NCBI GenBank assembly: GCA_029582265.1
Contig: CM055822.1
Location: 39,200,679-39,264,678 of the forward strand
Direction: 5' to 3'
From: Zoroaster sp. YZ-2022
Lineage: Eukaryota > Echinodermata > Asteroidea > Forcipulatida > Zoroasteridae
Length of the DNA stretch: 64,000 nt
Positions 10,274 through 21,839 of the stretch are shown here, piece by piece. Position numbers and translations under genes: made by a program. Under the pieces are notes generated by a model, which worked only from the letters and a program-made list of their open reading frames with translations, did no database searches and was not told the DNA's origin. How positions within the stretch are numbered: the first letter of the stretch is position 1; each line of letters starts with the position of its first letter.

Positions 10274-13200
10274 TTAGTCATCATTAAACCACCATTTTAC
10301 ACGTCAAATATCCGCTTATGGATCAGGGGATGTGCCAGTTTCATAGCCCTAATTCCCAGCGCTGCCCAGATATATATGTCCCCATTGCTTTTGTACAAAA
10401 TTTAGAAATCCCGATGCTAAAATGCGATATCAAAGTAACTAATTTGTTAATCCTTAATATTTTATGTTCAAATGGGTAGTTTTAGGAAGGTTTGACTTCC
10501 ATTAAAATATAAAATTTTAAATTGTTAAACATTTTAGTCATCATTAAATAACCATTTTTAACGTCAAATATCGCGAGATCGGATGTGCGCGAGTTTCACC
10601 CCTAATTCCCAGCGCTGCCCATATATATATGTCCCATTGCTTTGTACAAATTGAAATCCGCGCGATGCTAAAAATGCGATATCAAAGTAACTAATTTGTT
10701 AATCCTTAATATTTTATGTGCAGAGATGGGTAGTTTTAGGAAGGTTTGGCTTCCCTTAAAATATAAATTTTAAATTGTTAAAATTTTAGTCATCATTAAA
10801 TAACCATTTTAACACGTCAAATATCGCGAGATCAGGGATGTGCGCGAGATTTCACCCCTAATTCCAGCGCTGCCCAGATATATATGTCCCCATTGCTTTG
10901 TACACAAAATTGAAATCCCGCGATGCTAAAATGCGATATCAAAGTAACTAATTTTTTATTCATTAAAATTTTATGTGCTTAAATGGGAAGTTTTAGTTAG
11001 GTTGGACTTGCCTGAAAAGTATAGAATTTTAAATTGTAAAAATTTTAGTCATCATTAAATAACCATTTTTAACACGTCAAATATCGCGAGATCAGGGATG
11101 TGCGCGCGAGATTCATACCCCCTAATTCCCAGCGCTGCCCAGATATATATGTCCCCATTGCTTTGTACACAAAATTGAAATCCCACGATGCTAACAATGC
11201 GATATCAAAGTAACTAATTTGTTAATCCTTTATATTTTATGTTCAGAAATGGGTAGTTTTAGGAAGGTTTTACTTCCCTAAAAATATAGAATTTTAAATT
11301 GTTAAAATTTTAGTCATCATTAAATAACCATTTTTAACACGTCAAATATCGCGAGATCAGGGATGTGCGCGCGAGATTTCACCCCCCCTAATTCCCAGCG
11401 CTGCCCAGATATATATGTCCCCATTGCTTTGTACACAAAATTGAAATCCCGCGATACTAAAAATGCGATATCAAAGTAACTAATTTGTTAATCCTTAATA
11501 TTTTATGTTCAGAAATGGGTAGTTTTAGGAAGGTTTGACTTCCCTTAAAAATATAGAATTTTAAATTGTTAAAATTTTAGTCATCATTAAATAACCATTT
11601 TTAACACGTCAAATATCGCGAGATCAGTGATGTGCCAGCGAGATTTCACCCCCTAATTCCCAGCGCTGCCCAGATATATATGTCCCCATTGCTTTGTACA
11701 CAAAATTGAAATCCCGCGATACTAAAAATGCGATATCAAAGTAACTAATTTGTTAATCCTTAATATTTTATGTTCAGAAATGGGTAGTTTTAGGAAGGTT
11801 TGACTTCCCTTAAAAATATAGAATTTTAAATTGTTAAAATTTTAGTCATAATGAAATAACCATTTTGAACACGTCAAATATCGCGAGATCAGGGATGTGC
11901 GCGAGATTTCACCCTCTCTAATTCCCAGCGCTGCCCAGATATATATGTCCCCATTGCTTTGTACACAAAATTGAAATCCCGCGATGCTAAAAATGCGATA
12001 TCAAAGTAACTAATTTGTTAATCCTTAATATTTTATGTTCAGAAATGGGTAGTTTTAGGAAGGTTTGACTTCCCTTAAAATATAGAATTTTAAATTGTTA
12101 AAATTTTAGTCATCATTAAATAACCATTTTTAACACGTCAAATATCGCGAGATCAGGGATGTGCGCGCGAGATTTCACCCCCCTAATTCCAGCGCTGCCC
12201 AGATATATATGTCCCCATTGCTTTGTACACAAAATTGAAATCCCGCGATGCTAAAAATGCGATATCAAAGTAACTAATTTGTTAATCATTAATATTTTAT
12301 GTTCAGAAATGGGTAGTTTTAGGAAGGTTTGACTTCCCTTAAAAATATAGAATTTTAAATTGTTAAAATTTTAGTCATCATTAAATAACCATTTTTACAC
12401 GTCAAATATCGCGAGATCAGGGATGTGCGCGCGAGATTTCACCCCCTAATTCCCAGCGCTGCCCAGATATATATGTCCCCATTGCTTTGTACACAAAATT
12501 GAAATCCCGCGATGCTAAAAATGCGATATCAAAGTAACTAATTTGTTAATCCTTAATATTTTATGTTCAGAAATGGGTAGTTTTAGGAGGTTTGACTTCC
12601 CTTAAAAATATAGAATTTTAAATTGTTAAAATTTTAGTCATCATTAAATAACCATTTTAACACGTCAAATATCGCGAGATCAGGGATGTGCGCGCAGATT
12701 TCACCCCTAATTCCCAGCGCTGCCCAGATATATATGTCCCCATTGCTTTGTTCACAAAATTGAAATCCCGCGAGGCGTAAAATGCGTTATCAAAGTAACT
12801 AATTTGGTAATCCTTAAATATTTTATGTTCAGAAATGGGTAGTTTAGGAAGGTTTGACTTCCCTTAAAAATATAAATTTTAAATTGTTAAAATTTTAGTC
12901 ATCATTAAATAACCATTTTTAACACGTCAAATATCGCGAGATCAGGGATGTGCGCGCACGATTTCACCCCCTAATTCCCAGCGCTGCCCAGATATATATG
13001 TCCCCATTGCTTTGTACACAAAATTGAAATCCCGCGATGCTAAAAATGCGATATCAAAGTAACTAATTTGTTAATCCTTAATATTTTATGTTCAGAAATG
13101 GGTAGTTTTAGGAAGGTTTGACTTCCCTTAAAAATATAGAATTTTAAATTGTTAAAATTTTAGTCATCATTAAATAACCATTTTTAACACGTCAAATATC

Positions 13201-16200
13201 GCGAGATCAGGGATGTGCGCTCAAGATTTCAACGCCCCTAATTCCCAGCGCTGCCCAGATATATATGTCCCCATTGCTTTGTACACAAAATTGAAATCCC
13301 GCGATGCTAAAATGCGATATCAAAGTAACTAATTTGTTAATCCTTAATATTTTATGTTCAGAAATGGGTAGTTTTAGGAAGGTTTGACTTCCCTTAAAAA
13401 TATAGAATTATAAATTGTTAAAATTTTAGTCATCATTAAATAACCATTTTTAACACGTCAAATATCGCGAGATCAGGGATGTGCGCGCGAGATTTCACCC
13501 CCTAATTCCCAGCGCTGCCCAGATATATATGTCCCCATTGCTTTGTACACAAATTTGAAATCCCGCGATGCTAAAAATGCGATATCAAAGTAACTAATTT
13601 GTTAATCCTTAATATTTTATGTTCAGAAATGGGTAGTTTTAGGAAGGTTTGACTTCCCTTAAAAATATATCATTTTAAATTGTTAAAATTTTAGTCATCA
13701 TTAAATAACCATTTTAACACGTCAAATATCGCGAGATCAGGGATGTGCGCGCGAGATTTCACCCCTAATTCCCAGCGCTGCCCAGATATATATGTCCCCA
13801 TTGCTTTGTACACAAAATTGAAATCCCGCGATGCTAAAAATGCGATATCAAAGTAACTAATTTGTTAATCCTTAATATTTTATGTTCAGAAATGGGTAGT
13901 TTTAGGAAGGTTTGACTTCCCTTAAAAATATAGAATTTTAAATTGTTAAAATTTTAGTCATCATTAAATAACCATTTTAACACGTCAAATATCGCGAGAT
14001 CAGGGATGTGCGCGCGAGATTTCACCCTAATTCCCAGCGCTGCCCAGATATATATGTCCCCATTGCTTTGTACACAAAATTGAATTCCGCGATGCTAAAA
14101 ATGCGATATCAAAGTAACTAATTTGTTAATCCTTAATATTTTATGTTCAGAAATGGGTAGTTTTAGGAAGGTTTGACTTCCCTTAAAATATAGAATTTTA
14201 AATTGTTAAAATTTTAGTCATCATTAAATAACCATTTTAACACGTCAAATATCGCGAGATCAGGGATGTGCGCGCGAGATTTCACCCCTAATTCCCAGCG
14301 CTGCCCAGATATATATGTCCCCATTGCTTTGTACACAAAATTGAAATCCCGCGATGCTAAAAATGCGATATCAAAGTAACTAATTTGTTAATCCTTAATA
14401 TTTTATGTTCAGAAATGGGTAGTTTTAGGAAGGTTTGACTTCCCTTAAAAATATAGATTTTGAATTGTTAAAATTTTAGTCATCATTAAATAACCATTTT
14501 TAACACGTCAAATATCGCGAGATCAGGGATGTGCGCGCGAGATTTCACCCCTTATTCAAGCGCTGCCCAGATATATATGTCCCCATTGCTTTGTACACAA
14601 AATTGAAATCCGCGATGCTAAAAATGCGATATCAAAGTAACTAATTTGTTAATCCTTAATATGTTATGTTCAGAAATGGGTAGTTTTAGGAAGGTTTGAC
14701 TTCCCTTAAAAACATACAATTTTAAATTGTTAAAATTTTAGTCATCATTAAATAACCATTTTAACACGTCAAATATCGCGAGATCAGGGGATGTGCGCGC
14801 GAGACTTCACCCCCTAATTCCCAGCGCTGCCCAGATATATATGTCCCCATTGCTTTGTACTCAATTTTGAAATCCCGCGATGCTAAAAATGCGATATCAA
14901 AGTAACTAATTTGTTAATCCTTAATATTTTATGTTCAGAAATGGGTAGTTTTAGGAAGGTTTGACTTCCCTTAAAAATATAAATTTTAAATTGTTAAAAT
15001 TTTAGTCATCATTAAATAACCATTTTCAACACGTCAAATATCGCGAGATCAGGGATGTGCGCGCGAGATTTCACCCCTAATTCCCAGCGCTGCCCAGATA
15101 TATATGTCCCCATTGCTTTGTACACAAAATTGAAATCCGGCGATGCTAAAAATGCGATATCAAAGTAACTAATTTGTTAATCCTTAATATTTTATGTTCA
15201 GAAATGGGTAGTTTTAGGAAGGTTTGACTTCCCTTAAAAATATAGAATTTTAAATTGTTAAAATTTTAGTCATCATTAAATAACAATTTTTAACACGTCA
15301 AATATCGCGAGATCAGGGATGTGCGCGCTAGATTTCACCCCCTAATTCCCAGCGCTGCCCAGATATATATGTCCCCATTGCTTTGTACACAAAATTGAAA
15401 TCCCGCGATGCTAAAACTGCGATATCAAAGTAACTAATTTGTTAATCCTTAATATTTTATGTTCAGAAATGGGTAGTTTTAGGAAGGTTTGACTTCCCCT
15501 AAAAATATACAATTTTTAATTCTTAAAGTTTTAGTCATCATTAAATAACCATTTTTAACACGTCAAATATCGCGAGATCAGGGATGTGCGCGCGAGATTT
15601 CCCACCCCGTAATTCCCAGCGCTGCCAGATATATATGTCCCCATTGCTTTGTACACAAAATTGAAATCCCGCGATGCTAAAAATGCGATATCAAAGTAAC
15701 TAATTTGTTAATCCTTAATATTTTATGTTCAGAAATGGGTAGTTTTAGGAAGGTTTGACTTACCTTAAAAATATAGAATTTTAAATTGTTAAAATTTTAG
15801 TCATCATTAAATAACCATTTTAACACGTCAAATATCGCGAGATCAGGGATGTGCGCGCGATTTCACCCCCTAATTCCCAGCGCTGCCCAGATATATATGT
15901 CCCCATTGCTTTGTACACAAAATTAAAATCCCGCGATGCTAAAATGCGATATCAAAGTAACTAATTTGTTAATCCTTAATATTTTATGTTCAGAAATGGG
16001 TAGTTTTAGGAAGGTTTGACTTCCCTTAAAGAGCTAAAAATAACAATTCTTAAAAAAATAGACATCATTAAATAACCATTTTAGACACGTCAAATATCGC
16101 GAGATCGGGGATGTGCGCGAGATTTCACCCCTAATTCCCAGCGCTGCCCAGATATATATGTCCCCATTGCTTTGTACAAAATTGAAATCCCGCGATGCTA

Positions 16201-18398
16201 AAAATGCGATATCAAAGTAACTAATTTGTTAATCCTTAATATTTTATGTTCAGAAATGGGTAGTTTTAGGAAGGTTTGACTTCCCTTAAAAATATTAAAT
16301 TTTAAATTGTTAAAATTTTAGTCATCATTAAATAACCATTTTTACACGTCAAATATCGCGAGATCAGGGATGTGCGCGCGAGATTTCACCCCCTAATTCC
16401 CAGCGCTGCCCAGATATATATGTCCCCATTGCTTTGTACACAAAATTGAAATCCCGCGATGCTAAAAATGCGATATCAAAGTAACTAATTTGTTAATCCT
16501 TAATATTTTATGTTCAGAAATGGGTAGTTTTAGGAAGGTTTGACTTCCCTTAAAAATATAGAATTTTAAATTGTTAAAATTTTAGTCATCATTAAATAAC
16601 CATTTTTACCACGTCAAATATCGCGAGATCAGGGATGTGCGGGATATTTCACGACCCCTAATTCCCAGCGCTGCCCAGATATATATGTCCCCATTGCTTT
16701 GTACAAAATTGAAATCCGGCTATGCTAAAATGCGATATCAAAGTAACTAATTTGTTAATCCTTAATATTTTATGTTCAGAAATGGGTAGTTTTAGGAAGG
16801 TTTGACTTCCCTTAAAAATATTAAATTTTAAATTGTTAAAATTTTAGTCATCATTAAATAACCATTTTTAACACGTCAAATATCGCGAGATCAGGGATGT
16901 GCGCGCGAGATTTCACCCTAATTCCCAGCGCTGCCCAGATATATATGTCCCCATTGCTTTGTACACAAAATTGAAATCCCGCGATGCTAAAAATGCGATA
17001 TCAAAGTAACTAATTTGTTAATCCTTAATATTTTATGTTCAGAAATGGGTAGTTTTAGGAAGGTTTGACTTCCCTTAAAAATATAGAATTTTAAATTGTT
17101 AAAATTTTAGTCATCATTAAATAACCATTTTAAACACGTCAAATATCGCGAGATCAGGGATGTGCGCGCGAGATTTCACCCCCTAATTCCCAGCGCTGCC
17201 CAGATATATATGTCCCCATTGCTTTGTACACAAAATTGAAATCGCCAGATGCTAAAAATGCGATATCAAAGTAACTAATTTGTTAATCCTTAATATTTTA
17301 TGTTCAGAAATGGGTAGTTTTAGGAAGGTTTGACTTCCCTTAAAAATATAGAATTTTAAATTGTTAAAATTTTAGTCATCATTAAATAACCATTTTAACA
17401 CGTCAAATATCGCGAGATCAGGGATGTGCGCGCGAGATTTCACCCCCTAATTCCCAGCGCTGCCCAGATATATATGTCCCCATTGCTTTGTACACAAAAT
17501 TGAAATCCCGCGATGCTAAAAATGCGATATCAAAGTAACTAATTTGTTAATCCTTAATATTTTATGTTCAGAAATGGGTAGTTTTAGGAAGGTTTGACTT
17601 CCCTTAAAAATATAGAATTTTAAATTGTTAAAATTTTAGTCATCATTAAATAACCATTTTAACACGTCAAATATCGCGAGATCAGGGATGTGCGCGATTT
17701 CACCCCCTAATTCCCAGCGCTGCCCAGATATATATGTCCCCATTGCTTTGTACACAAAATTGAAATCCCGCGATGCTAAAATGCGATATCAAAGTAACTA
17801 ATTTGTTAATCCTTAATATTTTATGTTCAGAAATGGGTAGTTTTAGGAAGGTTTGACTTCCCTTAAAAATATAGAATTTTAAATTGTTAAAATTTTAGTC
17901 ATCATTAAATAACCATTTTTAACACGTCAAATATCGCGAGATCAGGGATGTGCGCGCGAGGTTTCACCCCCCCCTAATTCCCAGCGCTGCCCAGATATAT
18001 ATGTCCCCATTGCTTTGTACACAAAATTGAAATCCCGCGATGCTAAAAATGCGATATCAAAGTAACTAATTTGTTAATCCTTAATATTTTATGTTCAGAA
18101 ATGGGTAGTTTTAGGAAGGTTTGACTTCCCTTAAAAATATAGAATTTTAAATTGTTAAAATTTTAGTCATCATTAAATAACCATTTTTAACACGTCAAAT
18201 ATCGCGAGATCAGGGATGTGGGCGCGAGATTTCACCCCCTAATTCCCAGCGCTGCCAGATATATATGTCCCCATTGCTTTGTACACAAAATTGAAATCCC
18301 GCGATGCTAAAAATGCGATATCAAAGTAACTAATTTGTTAATCCTTAATATTTTATGTTCTGAAATGGGTAGTTTTAGGAAGGTTTGACTTCCCTTAA
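10274..18398. repeat. Satellite array, about 31 copies of a 264-bp unit
   Basis: The words CCCAGATATATATGTCCCC, ATCGCGAGATCAGGGATG and ATGCGATATCAAAGTAAC return every 264-266 bases through the whole stretch. The inner copies are nearly identical; the first copies after the gap are more divergent and shorter. Each unit has a small hairpin (GGAAG GTTTGA CTTCC) and CpG-rich words (CGCGCGAG, ATCGCGAGATC) in an otherwise A+T-rich sequence. Copies differ mainly by one-base changes in homopolymers. The array ends abruptly at about 18398 inside a unit, against Polinton sequence. No long ORF runs through it. Confidence 0.97.
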
Positions 18399-18646
18399 AT
18401 GTTTCAAAACGAGATATATTCCCAGAGCATGTATCTCTTTTTTTGTTAAATGAAGATAATCGTAATTTTTTTTAAAAATAATGAAACAAGCCATTTAGAA
18501 TGTGGATTTTGCTTCAAAACACAAAATGTAAAAGTTTTTGTACAAGCAACCTTTTGTGGCTCTCTAGACACTGGAATCTGCTACGATATAAAAGTTAATA
18601 CTTTTCCATTAATTAATTTTTTATATTTTTTATTATTAATAGAATA
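18399..18646 (+). other. Leader in front of the second Polinton piece
   Basis: A 65-codon frame at 18450-18647 (start MKIIVIFF) fills much of this leader but shows no domain, and its end overlaps the next start codon; I do not regard it as a proven gene. The last bases (TTATTATTAATAGAATA before ATG) are repeated before the paralogous gene at 18921. Confidence 0.3.
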
Positions 18647-18869
18647 ATGAGCGAAACGACGAAAATTGATCAAACCTCAACGTCTACCTATACTTTGGAG
18701 AATATTCGAGAGTTTACAAGAAATCAACGACATTCAAGAAAAGAGAAACGAGCACGAAGCCGTATATAAAAAATATAATAAAATCATCAAAACAACGATG
18801 GAAATGGGCCGTGGTTTTTTAGGCGGTATTGCACTTGGCTGTATCGTTGCGCGTATCTATGATAACTAG
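18647..18869 (+). pseudogene. Short frameshifted paralogue of the adjacent Polinton gene
   Basis: It begins MSETT like its neighbour at 18921 and has the same upstream bases. After a one-base frame change between about 18700 and 18720 it shows INDIQ, EAVYKKYN and a Gly-rich hydrophobic segment (GGIALGCIV), then stops at 18867-18869. The neighbour has the same blocks in the same order (IDDIQ, EAVYKKYN, Gly-rich helix), then a long C-terminal half that this copy lacks. The two are a tandem duplication, with this one truncated to about 70 codons. The family is a common Polinton protein with a coiled coil followed by membrane-type helices; the function is unknown. Confidence 0.6.
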
Positions 18870-18920
18870 AACCGGTTAAGATTTAAAAAAATAATATTAT
18901 CTTTTATTATTAATAGAATA

Positions 18921-21162
18921 ATGAGCGAAACAACTAGAATTTATCCAATTGTACCCTCTACGTCGCTATATACCAGCAACGACAATGTACAAGATGTAAA
19001 CGTGAACGCGTTTCGTTTACAAACAATAGACGACATTCAAAAAGAAATTTTAAAAGAAAGAAACGAGCGCGAGGCTGTATATAAAAAATATAATACAATC
19101 TTTAAAACTTGTTCCATCGTAGAAACGATGGCGGAATTGGGCTGTATGGGATCAGGAGCCATCGGAATCGCAAGCATTGGATTTTCCCCTTCGTGCTGAC
19201 AGCAATCTGTCACCAGTCACTATCACACCTAAGATGGTGGCTAAGGTTATCCAACATCTCGATACATCTAAAGCTACTGGGCCTGACAGTATCCCAGCAC
19301 TTGTCCTGAAAATGTGTTCGCCTGAATTGTCCTCAGTTTTGTCAAAGCTGTTCAATCTCTGTCTCTCACATTCAACATATCCTTCTCATTGGAAAACAGC
19401 CTCTGTTGTTCCTGTCTTCAAAGGTTCTGGTGAAAGGTCCGACCCATCTAACTATCGGCCACTTAGCCTCCTTCCAATTATGAGCAAGGTGCTTGAATGT
19501 CTCATCAATCAGCGTCTCATGGATTATCTAGAGAACAACAAGCTACTAACTGACGTCCAGTATGGATTTCGACACTCCCGATCTACTGGTGAATTTTTGT
19601 CTATGATCACTGAGAACCTGAATAGACCATTAGATCTACGTGGTGAAGCGAGGCTTGTTTCTCTTGATATATCTAAGGCCTTTGATAGAGTTTGGCACAG
19701 GGGTCTCATCCATAAACTCAAGTCTTATGGCATTTCTGGTCAACTACTCAATTTAATTTCAAGTTTCCTCAGCAAATGGAAATTCTTTGTTGTTCATGAG
19801 GGACAGTCTTCTTCAGTTCACAGCGTCAATGCATGTGTTCCGCAAGGATCTGTATTGGGACCGACTTTGTTTTTGCTGTATATCAACGATCTGCCTGATT
19901 ATGTCTCATCACAGATTGCCATTTATGCAGACGACACAACCCTGTATACCACGTAGCATGGCCCCCGGTCTTCCACTCATCAAGTCCAAGCTAGTAATGT
20001 TCTCAACTATGATCTAATGAATATACTTGGGGGAACGACTGGCTTGTCACATTCAATGAAAAGAAAACACATTTGTTATCCTTGTCCAGATCTAAATCAT
20101 CTAATCGACCAGCCTTGTTTATGAATTCTACAACGTTACAGGAAGTCAGTGACATCCGGTTACTTGGTCTCGATATCACCAATAAACTATCCTGGGACAA
20201 GTACATCTGTGGAATTGCCAAAAGAGCCTCTCAGCGCATAGGTTGTCTGTACCGTGCTCGGAAATGTCTTCCCCCTTCTGCCATTCTGTACCTTTACAAA
20301 ACTACAATTCGTCCTGTTATGGAGTACTGTTGTCACATCTGGTCTGGTGCTCCAGCTTATCCGGCGTGTTGTTAACCTGGTAGGCCATGAACTGGCAGCT
20401 TCATTGGAACCCATTATTCATCGTCGCAATGTATCCTCACTTTGACTCTTCTATAGATACTATCATGGTATGTGCTCCAACGGTCTTTCGTCGGTCGTCC
20501 CTCCAAACCGTCCTTTTGGTCGCACTACTCGCTTCTCAGTCCATTCACATCCACATACAGTAACAAGTTTCTTCCCACGTACTGCTTCACTTTGGAATTC
20601 CCTTCCTTCATCTTGTTTCCCTGTTGCATACAATCCATTTCAGTTCAAGCGTAATGTCAACAGGTTTCTCTTAACTTGACTAATTTTCTTGTTAGCCCTC
20701 GCCAGCGTTGTAGCATCACCTGTTGGATTTATACTAGAAGGACTGGCTTTAGGGTTGGGAGGCGCGGCGTTTGCTGTCAGATACGCGAAATATAAATTAT
20801 TTAAAAAAGCTAAAAGACACGACGAGATTAGAGTTTTAGCAGAAAGTAAACTCAACACCATCGAGAACCACGTTTCGAAAGCGATAGAAGAAGGTGTTAT
20901 AAGTCAAGAAGAATTTAATTTAATCTGCGAAGAGCGAAATAAATTTTTTCGAATGAAAGAAAACATCAGAACTAAATTTACGCCTAAAAATACTATTGTC
21001 GATGAAAAAAAAGATGTAAAACCAATCGTCGACAAAGAAAAAAAAAGAACTTTTGAATTTAAAATAAACTTTACCGTAGAAAAATCATATGACGATGAAA
21101 AACCCGCTACGCAATCATCAGGGGTTAATATAAGACCTCCTTCGTATAATTCTATTTTTTAA
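18921..21162 (+). pseudogene. Polinton coiled-coil/membrane protein, split by a LINE
   Basis: Coding parts are 18921-19181 and 20699-21162, separated by a 1.5-kb LINE. The first part has a Thr/Ser-rich start, a coiled coil (IQKEILKERNEREAVYKKYN) and the start of a Gly/Ala-rich hydrophobic region. The second part continues with hydrophobic helices (VGFILEGLALGLGGAAF), a conserved basic block (KKAKRHDEIRVLAESKLN), an acidic helix and a Lys-rich tail ending NSIF. The frame matches on both sides of the insertion, so the gene was intact when the LINE landed. The same layout is found in many animal Polintons. It is thought to be a virion-associated membrane protein, which is inference here; no enzyme motif is seen. 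Confidence 0.7.
19182..20698 (+). mobile_element. 5'-truncated LINE (Jockey/CR1-like) with reverse transcriptase
   Basis: The element carries only the RT end of a non-LTR retrotransposon, as expected after truncated target-primed reverse transcription. Flanks TCGCAAGCATTGGA (19168-19181) and TCGCCAGCGTTGTA (20699-20712) match at 11 of 14 positions and look like an aged target duplication. The frame at 19182-19956 shows KATGPDSIPALVLK, NYRPLSLLP, VSLDISKAFDRVWH, PQGSVLGPTLF and the catalytic YADDT. It stops at 19954. Two further open pieces in other frames (20073-20375 and 20382-20679) hold the thumb and the Phe/Trp-rich C-terminal end (TASLWNSLP). So there are at least one stop and one more frame change after YADD. 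No endonuclease domain remains. Confidence 0.9.
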
Positions 21163-21174
21163 TCTATGTTTTTA

Positions 21175-21504
21175 TTATATTTCAAAACCTAAATTACAAT
21201 CGTATGACCAACCAATCAAATCTTTCATCACTAAATTATAATTTCGTCTTGCTCTTCCTTCAACGCGCTTTAAATTATTTATTTTTAATACATTACCACA
21301 TTTCGTACAAAAATTTATCGGTGTTTTTGTACCCTTTTTACATTTTCGACACGTATGTGGTATACCTTTTACATCTTTAATACGCAATTGATGTAGCGAA
21401 CAATATTCGTCGCCGGGTACGTTAGGTATACAACACTTGTCTGTTTTACCGACCAAAAGCCATATGCATGGAATAATTACTTTCGATAAATTCTTTGTCG
21501 TCAT
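21175..21504 (-). CDS. Small Cys-rich (zinc-ribbon-like) Polinton protein
   Basis: This intact 109-codon ORF on the minus strand is convergent with the preceding gene, leaving 12 bases between the two ends. It has three Cys pairs: DKCCIPN with CSLHQ; CRKCKKG; CTKCGN. Two CxxC knuckles about 16 residues apart make a zinc ribbon likely, followed by a basic helix (RRNYNLVMKDL). The layout is like the small Cys-rich genes found at one end of many Polintons. DNA or RNA binding is inference. Start: ATG at 21504. It is one of the few unbroken frames in the window. Confidence 0.6.
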   Translation of the reverse strand: MTTKNLSKVIIPCIWLLVGKTDKCCIPNVPGDEYCSLHQLRIKDVKGIPHTCRKCKKGTKTPINFCTKCGNVLKINNLKRVEGRARRNYNLVMKDLIGWSYDCNLGFEI

Positions 21505-21839
21505 TTATCTATTCAAACAGATATCCTTAAGTACTTTTTTCGCATTTTTTTGTCAAATATACATATCTTTTTTTCACACAAAAAAAATCGATCACCTTAG
21601 ACAAAAAATCGATAAGCTCTCCTACTACTACCCACGATTATTTCACAAACCCAACCAAGCAACAAAAATCAATTTCACAATCCCAACCTAGCGACCTAGC
21701 GACCTAGCAACCTAGCGACCTAGCCATCAAAAATATTCAAAAAAACATTTTTTGAATATTTTGTGCTCGGATCGTAAAACACATACTACTAAAGGTGTCC
21801 TAAACATTGCCTGCCCCAAGAACTAACTGGCCAGCTAGC
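21505..21839. other. Terminal region of the second Polinton piece with a 9-bp repeat
   Basis: T-rich upstream sequence of the Cys-rich gene is followed at about 21686-21726 by five copies of the word CGACCTAG(C/A). Then comes an inverted AT-rich word (AAATATTCAAAAAA CATTTTTTGAATATTT, about 21729-21760) and at 21781-21796 the 16-base motif ACATACTACTAAAGGT shared with 8596-8611. No gene is supported. Confidence 0.5.

Noticed and set aside
9736..10405. Long open frames across the gap
   Set aside because: They consist of N; nothing is coded.
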